DNA of 64,000 nt, from NCBI GenBank assembly GCA_029204045.2, contig CM055076.1:17533902-17597901 (forward strand), in the 5' to 3' direction. The notes beneath the pieces were generated by a model. It searched no databases. It saw nothing but the letters and a program-made list of their open reading frames with translations, and had not been told where the DNA came from. This DNA comes from Tillandsia leiboldiana. Taxonomy: Eukaryota; Streptophyta; Magnoliopsida; Poales; Bromeliaceae. The translations under genes and the position numbers were made by a program. Below, piece after piece: positions 1-11,186 of the stretch; position 1 is the stretch's first letter, and every line of letters starts with the position of its first letter.

Positions 1-1045
1 TTGGAGTTTAAAGACTTGATTTGCATCTACTCTCAAAGAGGAACGCATTGAGACCTTTCTTGCTGGATTTGGAGTTCGTTTGCCCTGGTAACATTATCGA
101 TCTTCATGACTCTGTCACAGGGTTAGCTACAGCTTTTTGTTGGGTTTTGTTTTGATGATTGAACCTTGGGATGCAGATTTCTTGGTTATTTTCGGGATTT
201 TAAAATTTGAACATCTTTTGATTTCTTGGTGAGCAATTCTTCTTTTCATTTCTGTGGAAAATTCCTTTTGGATTGGTCTCTATACTTCATGGATGTATAT
301 GCTGAATTTTTATGCAATTTCTGGATAGCATTGTGATGATTGGTTAATTTATTAATTAAGGGGAATTAAAGATAAATTTTTGAGACTTTGGAGATATTCA
401 TGGGACAGAGGACAACTTAGAATTTTAGTTTGGAGCTTCATCTTGAGGTGATTAATGCAGATTTTGCATTCTTTCTACTATGTGGTTGTATGCTGAAATT
501 CTGAGAATTTATGCACAACATGTATTGATTTCGCGATTGCGCCCAATCCGGCTGGAGATTTTGGGTGATTCTTGCTGCATTGGATTCTTAAGAGGCTGAG
601 AATTAAGCATGCCGAATTTCAGCCAGATCGGACATCAGATCGACAAGTTTCAGGTGGGTTGGATTTCCTCCAAAATTAACGGGCGGCTTTCTAATTCTAT
701 CTTGTAGTGGACATGCATGATAGGTTGATGTTTCACTCCTTGGTTAAGTGAATGAAAGATAGAGTTAGTGAATTATTTATTGCTTGTGATGAATGTGAAA
801 ATGGTGGAACCTTGACTAGCACCCCGTCATATGATTGCATGTATTTAACCAGACTATTAGAAAACTCTCACCTGGGTCAGTTTGTATATTTGGACATTCC
901 TACACATTGTATTCTCTTTCCCTTGACTTAGAGTTTCTCCTCGCCCGGATAGTGGGCCGAGTGGTCGGGATATTGTAGGACGCATGTTGCGCTCGTGCTT
1001 GGGGGTCGAGTGAAGTCTAATAGCTAAGGTTTGATCAGTGCTAGT

Positions 1046-1320
1046 GTCGGGAACCGTTTGGGTAGACTGTGGTCCCGGGCCGTCGAGTATCTTCCGGTCA
1101 GTGTTGTTGGGAACCGTTTGGGTTGACGGTGGTTCCGGGTCGTTGAGTGTCTCCCGGCCAGTTTAGTTAGCCATTGAGTTGTGAGTCGATCCCGGCTGTG
1201 GAGTATCTCCGGCCAGTGGGTTGTGGCGAGTTGGGTGTTCTGTTTTGGGAGTCGTTTGGGTTGACGGTGGTCCCGGCTGTTGAGTGCCTCCGGCCAGTGG
1301 GTTAGTGTTGCGAGTTGGTT
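1046..1320 (+). repeat. degenerate minisatellite in LTR
   Basis: Three to four imperfect copies of a unit containing GGGAACCGTTTGGGTTGACG, followed by a GGTCCCGG block and CTCCGGCCAGT. The same words occur once near 13434-13463 in the family A solo LTR, so the unit expanded within this copy. Confidence 0.6.
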
Positions 1321-1496
1321 GAGTTCGCTAGTGTCTTGAGATTCGTGAGGGCTTCATTAGTTTGAGTCGTTGAGAGTACTCGACCTTTGTGTGAGTTGCT
1401 TGAGTATCGTGAGTCTTTTCGTTTTGGGAGAGAGAGAGAGTGTGGATTTTGACTAGAGCCTGCATGTGCCACTGTTATTATACTTGATGTCGCGCT

Positions 1497-1745
1497 GGTT
1501 TGGCTAGGCCATTTTTTTGGCAGCCACGCCCTACGTAATTCCCATCCCGGTGTGAATGTGTGGTACTATGTGAGCGCAGGTTTGGCTGGGCCATTTTTTG
1601 GCAGCCACGCCCTACGTAATTCCCGTCCCGGTGTGGATGTGTGGTAATAGGTGGGTGCAGGTTTGACTGGGCCCTTTTTGGGCAATCATTACGATTGGGT
1701 CGATTAAGCACCTCGTGTTCGAGTGGCTGCATATTATCATATGTT
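1497..1745 (+). repeat. tandem repeat, period about 82 bp
   Basis: Copies begin at 1497, 1579 and 1660 (GGTTTGGCTGGGCC-type start). Each carries a CCACGCCCTACGTAATTCCC core in the first two copies and a decayed version in the third. The short minus-strand frame over this region is a by-product of the repeat. Confidence 0.75.
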
Positions 1746-1889
1746 TCACCCATTGAGCATAATAGATAGAGTCATGATAGCTGTAGATTTCTTTCCAGCT
1801 TATCCTTTCATTATTACAATATTTTTATTATCTTATGCCTCTAGTAGACTTAGTGGGCAGGCCGTTGGGCTTGGAGACGGTACCAACTA

Positions 1890-1914
1890 AGAACTACTGA
1901 TTGATGTAGTTCTC
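1890..1914 (+). other. conserved LTR stem-loop (copy 1)
   Basis: AGAACTAC (1890-1897) pairs with GTAGTTCT (1906-1913) around the loop TGATTGAT. It lies about 470 bp before the LTR end. See the finding on the conserved stem-loop. Confidence 0.7.
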
Positions 1915-2384
1915 ACACCCTCTGTTGGTGACAGTTTTTATAGAGGCTTTCCCTTTCGTTCCTGCTACTGGCTTGACGGATCGAGGAAAAGGAGTCGCGA
2001 GATAGATCCCTACCAGTATTGTTTATTATGGTGAGATAGATGTACCAACCCGGATTGTAGGTTTATACTGTACACTGATATATTATTGTTTTAGTTTACC
2101 TCCCTTTTGAGTTCATAGATGTTGTATCTCAAGAGTTTGATTGTACTATGATACTGTGGATCAGATTTTGTATTATTATTTTTGGAAGATGGATCTTGTA
2201 CCTTATTTCTAGTTGTAAAGTGGTTTGGATTTTTTTTAGCAGTTTTTATTTTCAGCTCTGATATCTGTATAGTTGCTAGTTTCTATCTCTTACAGGTTAG
2301 ACGCTTCGCCTATGCGAGGCTCCCCGTATGATTGGCGGATTTATTGGCGAGCCCGGATCGCAGTTTCGACCCCGGGGCGTGACA

Positions 2385-2452
2385 ACCTCGGCCACCTCTT
2401 CGCTGATCCGCGCTCTCAATCGGTGCTTTGCCACATAGCTACTTCCCTCAAG
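2385..2452. other. unassigned sequence between LTR end and Copia insertion
   Basis: A 68-bp host segment that continues at 5008 once the Copia element and one TSD copy are removed. No gene or known repeat is recognised in it. Confidence 0.4.
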
Positions 2453-2457
2453 CCAAG

Positions 2458-3007
2458 TGTTGGAAAAATCCGGTACTCACCCCGGTACCAGATTCTCTGA
2501 ATCCGCAACCCGCTTCGATACCGCAATCCGCTCTGGTACCGCCTAGAGTTGGGATTCCGCAACGGAAACGTCAAATCGGGTTTTTACCGAAAACCCGTCA
2601 TCTCAATATAACTGGAATTAGCACAACCACCAAGGAGAAGAAAAACAAAACAGAAAATATGCGGATGAAATAAGATTCATTAATTAAGAAAAGAATTACA
2701 CCGACTCCTCTTTTCTTCTACCTCCTGAATCTCTCTCATCCTTCTCTCGTCTTCTATAAACCTAGAAGACTTCTCTCTTTTCTCTCCTTTCATATCGTTA
2801 CAATCCTCATCAAGATCATACGTACTTATATATATGCTCTCTACATTAGATATATATATAAACTCCGCTCAAGATAAACCCAGATCTACTTAAATTAGGA
2901 TTATACTCCAATTAATATTTAAATCTAAATTAATTTATCTCTAACAGATTTAAATATTAATCCTAATCCAATTAAGATTTAATTACAAAACTAACCAAAT
3001 CTTAACA
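2458..3007 (-). repeat. Copia 3' LTR
   Basis: 550 bp, identical to 4453-5002 except for four transitions (C/T, A/G, C/T, A/G). It starts TGTTAAGA on the minus strand and ends in CCAACA. Confidence 0.95.
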
Positions 3008-3020
3008 ATCTCCACCTTGG
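3008..3020 (-). promoter_or_regulatory. Copia polypurine tract
   Basis: The minus strand reads CCAAGGTGGAGAT directly before the 3' LTR start TGTTAAG, the usual place for the plus-strand primer in Copia elements. Confidence 0.85.
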
Positions 3021-3053
3021 TTTGATTTGTAATCTTTAACTGCTACGTCGAGC

Positions 3054-4403
3054 TCACCACGCAAGCTCCACCTTGAGCTTGTCTCCGCCGCTCGATGTTG
3101 CCGCATCCTTCGCTCCATCTTGAGCAATTGCGCCTCCGCGAACTTTTGGAACCCAAATTGCTTTTGCTTCGGTTCTGATTGTTCTCCCGTTCAGAACATA
3201 CAAGTTCCCGCGCTTGTTCGCCACGCACACGACCCGATCTCGTTTTTGCACCCTCATAGCTCCACCTGAAGCTGAAATTTTGCAACCTTTTGAGTCCAAC
3301 TCACCTAACGAAATCAAATTCCGCTTCAAAGCAGGAACGTGTCGTACACCTGTCAGCGTCCTCACGACCCCATCATACATCCAGATCTTCACCGTGCCGA
3401 CTCCTAAAACTTTGCATGCCGTTCCGTTCCCCATAAGAGCTTTTCCACCTTTTATCGCCTTATAGGTAGCAAAGGACTCCTTTTTCGGGCAGACGTGAAA
3501 GGAACATGCCGAATCGAGCACCCATGCATCATCCGAAATTTTAGTATCACCGGTCACCGCATATAGCACGTCAGAATCGATCATCTCCAATTCTGCCGCC
3601 TGCGCCATCGCTGACGTCTGATTGTCCCGATCCGCGACAGTTTTTTCTTTCTGCCGCTTTAACTCATTCAAGTCATCCTTAAGCTTATGACAGTTGCGCT
3701 TAATGTGACACCTCTTGCGACAATAGAAGCACTCCACCTCAGATAACGACTTCTTTTGTCTATTTTCGGTCGCCAATATTTTTACATCCTTCTTTGCTTT
3801 TACTATCAAAGCTGTGTCATGACTCTGCATGCCGGACTCCTGAGTTATCTTTCGCATCTCATTCGAGAGAAACGCTGCCGCGACCGTCTCCACGCTTATG
3901 GTCTCCTTACCATAAAGCAACGTGGTCACAAGATGCTCATATGTCACCGGTAACGAGGAAAGTAAAATAAGCGCCTTATCTTCATCATCCAGTTTGACTC
4001 CGATACTGGTCAACTGGTTCACCACCTTGTTGAACTCGTTCAGATGCTCATGTAGGTTAGCCGCTTCTTGCATCCGCAGCGTGAACAGTCGTTGCTTCAG
4101 ATACAATCTGTTCGTTAGGGATTTGGTCATGTACAGATCTTCCAATTTCTTCCACAACTTCGCCGGTGTTGACTCGTTGACTATGTTGTAAAGAACATCA
4201 TCTGCTAATAATAGATGAAGCGTACTCAACGCTTTTCGCTCCATCTTCTCCCATGCCGCATCCGTAATCTCCGCCGGCTTTGCCTCTTTCCCGTTCAACG
4301 TTTGGTCCAAATCCTGTTGTACCAAAACAGCTCGAACTTTAATTTGCCACAAGCCAAAATTGTTCTTACCGTCGAACTTCTCGATTTCGAACTTCGTGGC
4401 CAT
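3054..4403 (-). CDS. Copia gag-protease polyprotein, truncated before integrase
   Basis: The likely start is the ATG at 4403-4401 (MATKFEIEKFDG), shortly after the PBS; an in-frame ATG further upstream lies in the LTR. The frame is open for 449 codons. The N-terminal third is a Copia gag domain (UBN2/DUF4219 type; FDGKNNFGLWQIKV and a later LKQRLFTLRMQE). A zinc knuckle CFYCRKRCHIKRNC follows (C-x2-C-x4-H-x4-C, with C where G is usual). Next is a retroviral-type aspartic protease start, WVLDSACSFHVCP, where DSA replaces the more common DSG. The end carries a GAG-pre-integrase-like block (LYVLNGRTI). Integrase and polymerase are missing. Gag and protease look intact, so virus-like-particle protein could still be made; that is inference. 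Confidence 0.9.
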   Translation of the reverse strand: MATKFEIEKFDGKNNFGLWQIKVRAVLVQQDLDQTLNGKEAKPAEITDAAWEKMERKALSTLHLLLADDVLYNIVNESTPAKLWKKLEDLYMTKSLTNRLYLKQRLFTLRMQEAANLHEHLNEFNKVVNQLTSIGVKLDDEDKALILLSSLPVTYEHLVTTLLYGKETISVETVAAAFLSNEMRKITQESGMQSHDTALIVKAKKDVKILATENRQKKSLSEVECFYCRKRCHIKRNCHKLKDDLNELKRQKEKTVADRDNQTSAMAQAAELEMIDSDVLYAVTGDTKISDDAWVLDSACSFHVCPKKESFATYKAIKGGKALMGNGTACKVLGVGTVKIWMYDGVVRTLTGVRHVPALKRNLISLGELDSKGCKISASGGAMRVQKRDRVVCVANKRGNLYVLNGRTIRTEAKAIWVPKVRGGAIAQDGAKDAATSSGGDKLKVELAW

Positions 4404-4438
4404 CTCTGTCGATCTTTTCCGAAGATCGATAACCTTTA

Positions 4439-4450
4439 GCTCCGATACCA
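4439..4450 (-). promoter_or_regulatory. Copia primer-binding site
   Basis: The minus strand reads TGGTATCGGAGC two bases after the 5' LTR. It matches the initiator-tRNA-Met type PBS TGGTATCAGAGC with one A-to-G change. Confidence 0.85.
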
Positions 4451-4452
4451 AT

Positions 4453-5002
4453 TGTTGGAAAAATTCGGTACTCACCCCGGTACCAGATTCTCTGAATCCG
4501 CAACCCGCTTCGATACCGCAATCCGCTCTGGTACCGCCTAGAGTTGGGATTCCGCAGCGGAAACGTCAAATCGGGTTTTTACCGAAAACTCGTCATCTCA
4601 ATATAACTGGAATTAGCACAACCACCAAGGAGAAGAAAAACAAAACAGAAAATATGCGGATGAAATAAGATTCATTAATTAAGAAAAGAATTACACCGAC
4701 TCCTCTTTTCTTCTACCTCCTGAATCTCTCTCATCCTTCTCTCGTCTTCTATAAACCTAGAAGACTTCTCTCTTTTCTCTCCTTTCGTATCGTTACAATC
4801 CTCATCAAGATCATACGTACTTATATATATGCTCTCTACATTAGATATATATATAAACTCCGCTCAAGATAAACCCAGATCTACTTAAATTAGGATTATA
4901 CTCCAATTAATATTTAAATCTAAATTAATTTATCTCTAACAGATTTAAATATTAATCCTAATCCAATTAAGATTTAATTACAAAACTAACCAAATCTTAA
5001 CA
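4453..5002 (-). repeat. Copia 5' LTR
   Basis: Partner of 2458-3007 (546 of 550 positions identical by eye). On the minus strand this is the upstream LTR and would carry the promoter. Confidence 0.95.
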
Positions 5003-5007
5003 CCAAG

Positions 5008-6420
5008 CCTACCTTGTCTCGGTATGGGGTGGTTCCTGCAAACTCTTCTACCTTCGATCTCTCTTTCCTCTGATCATTTTCGCTTTCCTTGAGGCCAACG
5101 ACGATTTTCAGACCCTTCGAGGCAATGGATTGAAGCCTCGGCCTCGTATTCAACCTTCTCGCCTCGTCAGATCGACTTCCAGCCGAAGCAGCGCGGTAAC
5201 AATCATAACCCTCCTCCATTCATTGTTCGTTATCACTTGTGAAGCTTCGTTCAGTTGTTGTAAGTTGTCGTAGTGTCACTGGAAACTCTCCGAAGTGTAA
5301 GCGAGTGGCTTATCCTTGTTGAATCCAACCGGAGCCGGAGAGTGTCAGTCCAGCCGGAGAGTGTCAGAGGGTGATCGGAACACATTGCTGATAGGCCTAG
5401 TTGCCCCATTGCGACGCGGCTTGTCCCCAAAGGGACCGCACATCATGTGGGCTGCGACCAAAGCAGTTGAGTCCTTCACAACTGGTCGCGCGATAACAAA
5501 ACGTGTTTGGTCTTGTTTGTTGAGCCATAGGGGCTAAATCGGGCGACCAAGGGTGTAGTCTTGTTTGTCAGGTGTAGTCTTGTTTGTCAGGTGTAGTCTC
5601 GTGATTAGTATATGACGTCTTTAACGACGGGATCTAAATGCTTGTTACTGTCCAGAAGTGGTGGAATGTGTGTGATGTGTTCACCGCTAATTACGACACT
5701 GAAATAGGTGTTTTTTGGAACCTGTTTGCGGCCAGGATCGTGGCCGAGACATCCTACTGCATAGCACCTTGCGTATCACTGCCCCGACACTGAAAATGAT
5801 ACATTTATGGGCAATAGAGCCTAAAGTGATGTTCGAAGTATCGAGCAAGGTTCTGAGTCGATCCGGGTGTCCGTTGGCAGGATCACAAAACACCTGTAGC
5901 TTGTCGTCTTGCGACCTATTTGTGTCACGAGTCACGATTGATTATGAGGTACTCTTAGGTGTCGTAGGTACTACCGATGCACTACTTAGTGTTGTGGCAT
6001 GTGGTTGGGGTTGTGCATGGGAAGTGTAGTCGGTTCTGACACCGAAACGATGCTCGGAACCCCATAATCAAAGCTCTGTGGCCGAGCTAAGATGATGGAA
6101 ACTTGCGACCATGCGTGTTGCCGGCCGGGGGTTCTTTGTAAGCGAGTTACATATGGATTTAGCCTTCTGAGCTGAACATGAAGCATGTAGCTATCCTGAG
6201 ACTAAAAAGTGCAGTCTCAGGACACTAGGGTTGAACTTAGTTATCATGATGCACTGTCGGTGCACTTGAGTTCCAAAACTCGTGGGGTGGGTTCCGATCA
6301 AGTATTAAAGTGCCGTGGCACGGGGGTGTGCCGGCTGTTGCCGGCACGATACGGCATAGGCACGCTTGCGTGCCGACGGGCATGCACAACCTCCTAGTGG
6401 CACGCTTTGGCACAGACTTA
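5008..6420. other. unassigned, no gene recognised
   Basis: No long reading frame and no recognisable protein. A 20-bp unit (GTGTAGTCTTGTTTGTCAG) is repeated at about 5550-5600. From 6310 to 6410 there is a GC-rich stretch rich in GTGCCG/CGGCAC inverted words (GTGCCGGC, GCCGGCAC), which is palindromic and may be the edge of a DNA transposon. No TSD was found to prove it. Confidence 0.35.
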
Positions 6421-8075
6421 TTTTAGTTTTTTCTGTCCAATAAGGCTTTAGAATGTTATTTTAAAAGTTTTAGAGTAATATTTATAAATTTAGGCTATGT
6501 ATTGATTTGTCTTGATGTAATGTCAATAATAGCTTACTAACTTACTAGTTAATAGCTTAATATAGTAGTATTCTTTATAGGTGAAGTTAAATATAACTAG
6601 AGTTCATAGAAAAAATTATTTTTTAAAAAAAATTTTATAAAAATTTGCAAAATCCATTCGTATTGATCCGATGAAAGATCATATGATAACTAGACTAAAC
6701 TAGAATGAGATCCCAAGTGCACTGATAGTTTCTTTTCATTTTCAAATTTTTATAAGATATTTATTAAAAATTAAAGAAATTTATTTTTTCTAAAAAATTT
6801 TAAAAAATTAAAGAATGTCCATGAAAATTTAATAATAAACCATACTATGAATAAATTAAGCAATAATAAAAATTGATTAACTTTTAAATTTTTTTTATTT
6901 ATCTTTTATTTTTTAGAATTTTAAAAATTATAAAATATAAATCCAAGAAAATTAATTTTTAAAAAAAAATTATGAAAAATTTCAAGTTCATCCAAGAAAA
7001 TTAATTTTTCTTAAATTTAAATAAAAAAACTTGTGCAATTTATTTATGAAAATTTAATACTAAACCATATGACATATACATTAAGCAAATTTAAATATCA
7101 ATTGTTTTTATTTAGTTTTTTATTTTATTAGAATTCTTATATTTCTAAGCCTAATAATAAAATTTTCAAAGTTAAGAATATCTAAAATTCGGTACGGATA
7201 TAATACGGATAAAATTCGTATCATAATTTTAAAATTCGTTGAAAAATTCGGTTAAAAAACGGATTCATCAATTATTCGGATGCGTGATTTATACAGGAAT
7301 AATATGTTCACTAATTAAAAATTCGGGATAAAAAATTCGGCTATTAAATTAAAAATTTTCTTCTAAATTTATACTATTAGCATAAACAATTATAATTTTT
7401 AAAAAATAATTTGATCAACTTACTTTAGAAATAAGCAAAATATCCATTCAAAAAAAAATATATATATATATATACAATTCTAAGTGACACCTTGCAGAGA
7501 ACAAAATAAAAAAACAATAAGCAATGGCTGAAATATTAAAAAAAAATAAAAAAATTAAACTAATTGAAAGCAAATATTAATTTCACTCCCAAGTCTCAAA
7601 AACTATAAATTAATACACAAATTTACAAAATCACAACTCACAAACTGGTGGCGGCGAGGAAGATGACGAGCGGCACGCGGCCCGGAGGGTTCCGATGGCG
7701 AGCGGCGAGAGGCTTGGGAAGGTTCCGATCCGATGGCAACTTGGCGATCGCACGCTGCCAGGCCGGGGTGGGAGGTGAGAGGGTGTGAGAACTAAGAAGA
7801 GAAGGTGAGGTGAGGTGAGGTGAGGTGAGGTGAGGTGAGGTGGGGTGGGGTGGGCCTGTGATGGGCTTCTTTTTTTTTTCCTTTTTTTCTTTTCTTTTTC
7901 TTTGAAAGAGGAAAGTCTAGGTGCCGAATTTTTCTCCCAAAAATTCGGAATTCGCGAATAATACTTTTTGTTTCAAAAATTCGCAAATTATTCCGAATTT
8001 TTGGAAACATTTGGAAACGGCACGTTTAATTCGGATTCTCAATAATTCGCGAATAATTCGCGAATTAACTAACTA
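6421..8075. other. AT-rich repeat-like region with ATTCG/CGAAT palindromes
   Basis: Very AT-rich DNA with many ATTCGG, AATTCGCGAATAATTCGC and CGGATAAAATTCG words on both sides (7180-7350 and 7925-8065) of a GC-rich island at 7645-7780. It looks like a decayed non-autonomous DNA transposon with symmetrical subterminal repeats. No transposase and no clear TIR/TSD pair could be fixed. A TA run lies at about 7460-7473. Confidence 0.4.
7804..7852 (+). repeat. (GGTGA)n microsatellite
   Basis: About seven copies of GGTGA followed by three GGTGG-type copies. Confidence 0.9.
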
Positions 8076-8548
8076 TGGTTGAGACTATGTCATGTTAAAC
8101 TATTGATTATCTGATCACTTATCACACTAGTCATCATACTTGTTGAGATTATATCATACTCATGGAGATTACATCCATTAGAAGACGTGCTAGCCGCTCG
8201 ACTCTTTTTATGAAAAATGATAATTTCACTCCTAGAACAAGAATCTACCACTTGGCGATTAAAAGAATAGTCACGCGCTAGGGTTGAGATGATCGATTTG
8301 CAAGAAAAGATTGATAGGCAGGCTACAATATGATTGGAAATGCTAACACGTAGACAAAGTTCGTAAAACTTGTTCAATATGCCATAATGTGGCTGGACTA
8401 CCAAATAAAGATCACATCATAGAAAATAACGAATCTCCATACCTCAGGATGATGTAGAGGGCCTATGCATCACTATATAGGGCCAGTAAAGATAATAGCG
8501 GTGATAAACCAAATTGGTGATGTAATGTGGAGGAAAATCCCTAGTAGT

Positions 8549-8586
<38 letters not shown>

Positions 8587-9019
8587 TCAAGCTAAGTATC
8601 TGACTTGATCAGATAGAGACAAAACACAGTAGATCCAGATTCAACACCTTGATTTAGACAAGAGAGAGCAGCTCAAGCAAGCAGGTTTTGGAGTGATTAA
8701 GAAAAACTGTAGTACTAGCTCCAAAATTCAAGCTGAGATAGGTACTAAATGAAATGAGGAGAGGTGGGCATTCGAAAAGGAGCAAGTAAAGTGCAGAGCA
8801 CATGGGATAATAAACGTTAGATTTTTTAAAAAAAAAAATTATTTTTTTTCTATAATATAATAAGATGAGTTGTGATTGCAAAATTTAAGTCAGGGACAAA
8901 CATTTAAGCGAGAAGTTAAGGGACTAAGTCACAATATTGCAAAAGCACAATGATTAATAATACAATAACCTTGCGATATATCAGATATAATGGAGTATTG
9001 TCCTGCTGTACCTATGAAC
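8076..9019. other. unassigned DNA left of solo LTR B
   Basis: Host sequence directly left of the family B insertion; before that insertion it was continuous with the EMC6 intron at 15215. I looked here on the minus strand for the missing last EMC6 exon and saw no match. No other gene is recognised. Confidence 0.4.
8541..8586 (+). repeat. (TAG)n microsatellite
   Basis: About 14 TAG triplets, with one early interruption. Confidence 0.95.
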
Positions 9020-9300
9020 ATAATTGTAAGGAATCGAACCAACCAGAAGAATTGATTCCTTGAGGAGGAGGTTGATGTGCTACTTCAGCTCATTGCTAGG
9101 CGAATCAGCTCAATTTCGATAAACTAGCCGTTTGTGTGATTTCGGCAAAGCAGAGGGGCTAAGGTGGGATTGTCGCGGCTCATTAATGCGGGCAGAGAAT
9201 GTGGCGTGCCGTGCACACCAACCCTATCGTGCCGCGCCGTCATGCCAGTACTGGATAGTCACATCAACTTTTTTCTCTCTCTCCCACCCTTTTTGATCTC

Positions 9301-9311
9301 TTTATAAATAG
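9301..9311 (+). promoter_or_regulatory. LTR TATA box
   Basis: TTTATAAATAG, about 277 bp inside the family B LTR, placed as expected for the U3/R boundary. Confidence 0.6.
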
Positions 9312-9616
9312 AGGAGAAGCCAGGTCTACCCAGAGGGAACTCCGAACAAAGGAGAGGAAGAGCTAGTCCAAGCCAATGAGTGATTGGAATTTCCAAGAGG
9401 ACCTTACCCTTTTTCCGAATCGGCTCATAGCAAGAAGAAGATCCCCTACGTTGATCTCGGAGATTGAGAGCTGCTCCACAACAAGCAAGCTCAACTAAAG
9501 GTGGGGAATATCACCAAGCAAGGGTGATCTCTTACTTTGTCCATTATTTTTGGAATTTGTACTTGCATGCTTAGTCTCGATTGCCCCTAGGTGATGAGTA
9601 GAGCACTTAGAAGTGT

Positions 9617-9918
9617 AATGTAGAACTCCATGAGCCTTGAGAATTGGACCCATAGGGGTTTAGGGACCGAAGGGTATGTTATTATGTTTTGTGAACCTCA
9701 GGGTAGAACCAAGATGGGTTGTGAAAACCGTTAGAGTGGTAGAGTGGTGATGCTCGGCTTTGGGCTTAATGTAGAACTCCCTGAACCTTGAGGATTGGAC
9801 CCATAGGGGTTTAGGGACCGAAGGGTCTGTTATTATGTTTTGTGAACCTCAGGGTAGAACTGAGATAGGTTGTGAAAACTGTTAGAGTGGTAGAGTGGTG
9901 ATGCTCCGCTTTGGGCTT
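9617..9918 (+). repeat. tandem duplication, period 151 bp
   Basis: Two copies start at 9617 and 9768 with AATGTAGAACTCC and end in GCTTTGGGCTT. They lie in the transcribed part of the family B LTR. Confidence 0.9.
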
Positions 9919-10089
9919 TAGGTGTAACCTAAGAAAAGCCTAGAGAAGAAAGAGAGCTCTAGAGTGCATCGGAGCTAGATAACTAGCCATTTGGGCTGAT
10001 GAGGCGAGTTAGCGCCACTGACTGGAGAGTAGGTCGAATGTTTTCGATTCTCCTCGAAACGAGTGTACAAGCTAACGATAGAAGGGTAG

Positions 10090-10235
10090 TACGAGCAGAA
10101 CTCGGCACCCCAGGCAGAATTTGTGGGTATAGCCCACCGGAGAGTAGAACAAGCACGCCTCGGCTCTTCTAGCGCCGCGCATTTTGTGGGTATAGCCCAC
10201 CGGAGAGTATGAGCAGTCCTCGGCTCTCCTATCGG
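10090..10235 (+). repeat. short tandem repeat with TGTGGGTATAGCCCACCGG core
   Basis: Two good copies of the core (about 10121 and 10186), each followed by GAGAGTA and CTCGGCTC; a partial third precedes them. The GTGGG/CCCAC words make each core a small hairpin. Confidence 0.7.
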
Positions 10236-10639
10236 CATGTTGTTTAACCAGATGGTGTAGTGCGATCTCCTTCGGCTCCCCACTTGGCACCCATGGACCA
10301 ATCGGATGGAGAGTAGTCCTGTGAGGACCCGAATCCCCGCGGTAGGATTACTGTTGGATCAGCAGCTTCTGGAGGCTTATGTTGAGTATTGGAGGTGTTT
10401 ATGCGCAAATTGGACACAAGTGGTGGACTCAGTGTGAAAAATGGATCACGAGTGTATTTGGATGCCCCACCGAATTTTAGAAGTGGAATTGGGCAAAACG
10501 GACATCGGATTTGGACTCAGCGCGCGAAAACGATGGAAATCGACTACTTGGTTGTATTTTTCTGAGTCCAGACGGCCGAAAACGGACACCCGAAAGTTTT
10601 CTAGCGTTTTTGGGTGCACGGTGGACCGGTGGACCGACG

Positions 10640-11186
10640 GTGTGCCACGTGGCGGCTTCTGATTAGCGCCGTACGCCACGTGGCAGAGCAGGAGGCGCAG
10701 TGCAGTAGGCCCGGCCCACGGGGGCGGGCGCGGGCAGCGCGCGGGCCGGGCAGGCGCGCGAGAAGGCGCGCGGTGCACGGGGGCGGCGTGCCACGTGGAG
10801 GCTTTCCGTTGGCTGGCTTTGGACAGGTGGCGGCGGCTGGTTGGTTGGCGCATCAGGCGCGGTCCACGAACTGGCGCGGCAGGTGCCTCGGGCTGCGTGC
10901 ATGTCAAGTGGCAGGCGGCGCGGCGTGGGCTGGCAGGCGCGCGTTGACGCGCGGTTCCCGCGCGTGGGCGCGCCACGCGTCAGCTTCCGCGGTGGGCCAC
11001 GCGGCGCAGGATGGGTGGCGGGCTTCGCTGTTTGCTGTGCGGGGGTGACGTGGCGCTCCTAGGTTGTTTCGGGCGCTGGTCGAACGGGTGCGTCCGACCC
11101 GATTTTCGGCGCCCGAATGTTTCGGGCGCCCGAAACAGGGGACACCCCGGGTATTTCAGCATTTGTTCGCCCGAGCCTATAAATAG
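10640..11186 (+). promoter_or_regulatory. LTR promoter: GC-rich block with G-boxes, then TATA box
   Basis: Three perfect CCACGTGG motifs (10645-10652, 10676-10683, 10791-10798) and a GACGTGGC (11047-11054) lie in a GC-rich stretch. A TATA box CTATAAATA follows at about 11177-11185. ACGTGGC is the core of ABRE/G-box sites bound by plant bZIP and bHLH factors, so stress- or light-linked LTR expression is possible; that is inference. Reading frames on both strands here come from base composition. Confidence 0.55.

Larger units (their letters stand above)
1..2384 (+). mobile_element. Gypsy-type LTR, family A, 3' portion (5' end outside window)
   Basis: The segment ends in GGGGCGTGACA at 2384, the same terminus as the family A solo LTR ending at 14423. 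Its first bases (about 8-50) resemble 11610-11650 of that solo LTR, so the 5' part of the LTR lies left of the window. The sequence after 2384 is not the primer-binding site seen next to family A LTRs at 49.69-49.72 kb, so this is either a solo LTR or the 3' LTR of an element extending leftward. No coding capacity is seen. It holds internal minisatellites and the conserved hairpin listed separately. Confidence 0.8.
2453..5007 (-). mobile_element. non-autonomous Ty1/Copia element, gag-protease only, with TSD
   Basis: The element spans 2458-5002 (2545 bp) and is flanked by the 5-bp target duplication CCAAG at 2453-2457 and 5003-5007. On the minus strand it reads TGTTAAGATT...TTTTTCCAACA in each LTR. 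Two 550-bp LTRs (2458-3007 and 4453-5002) differ at only four positions, all transitions, which indicates a young insertion. The PBS and PPT are in place. The internal region of 1445 bp encodes gag and a protease-like segment, then stops just before the 3' LTR. Integrase, reverse transcriptase and RNase H are absent, so movement would need proteins supplied in trans. It sits in unassigned DNA right of the LTR ending at 2384. Confidence 0.95.

Noticed and set aside
5008..5240. Short frames resembling a basic Gly/Asn-rich gag tail
   Set aside because: Too short and without a motif to assign.
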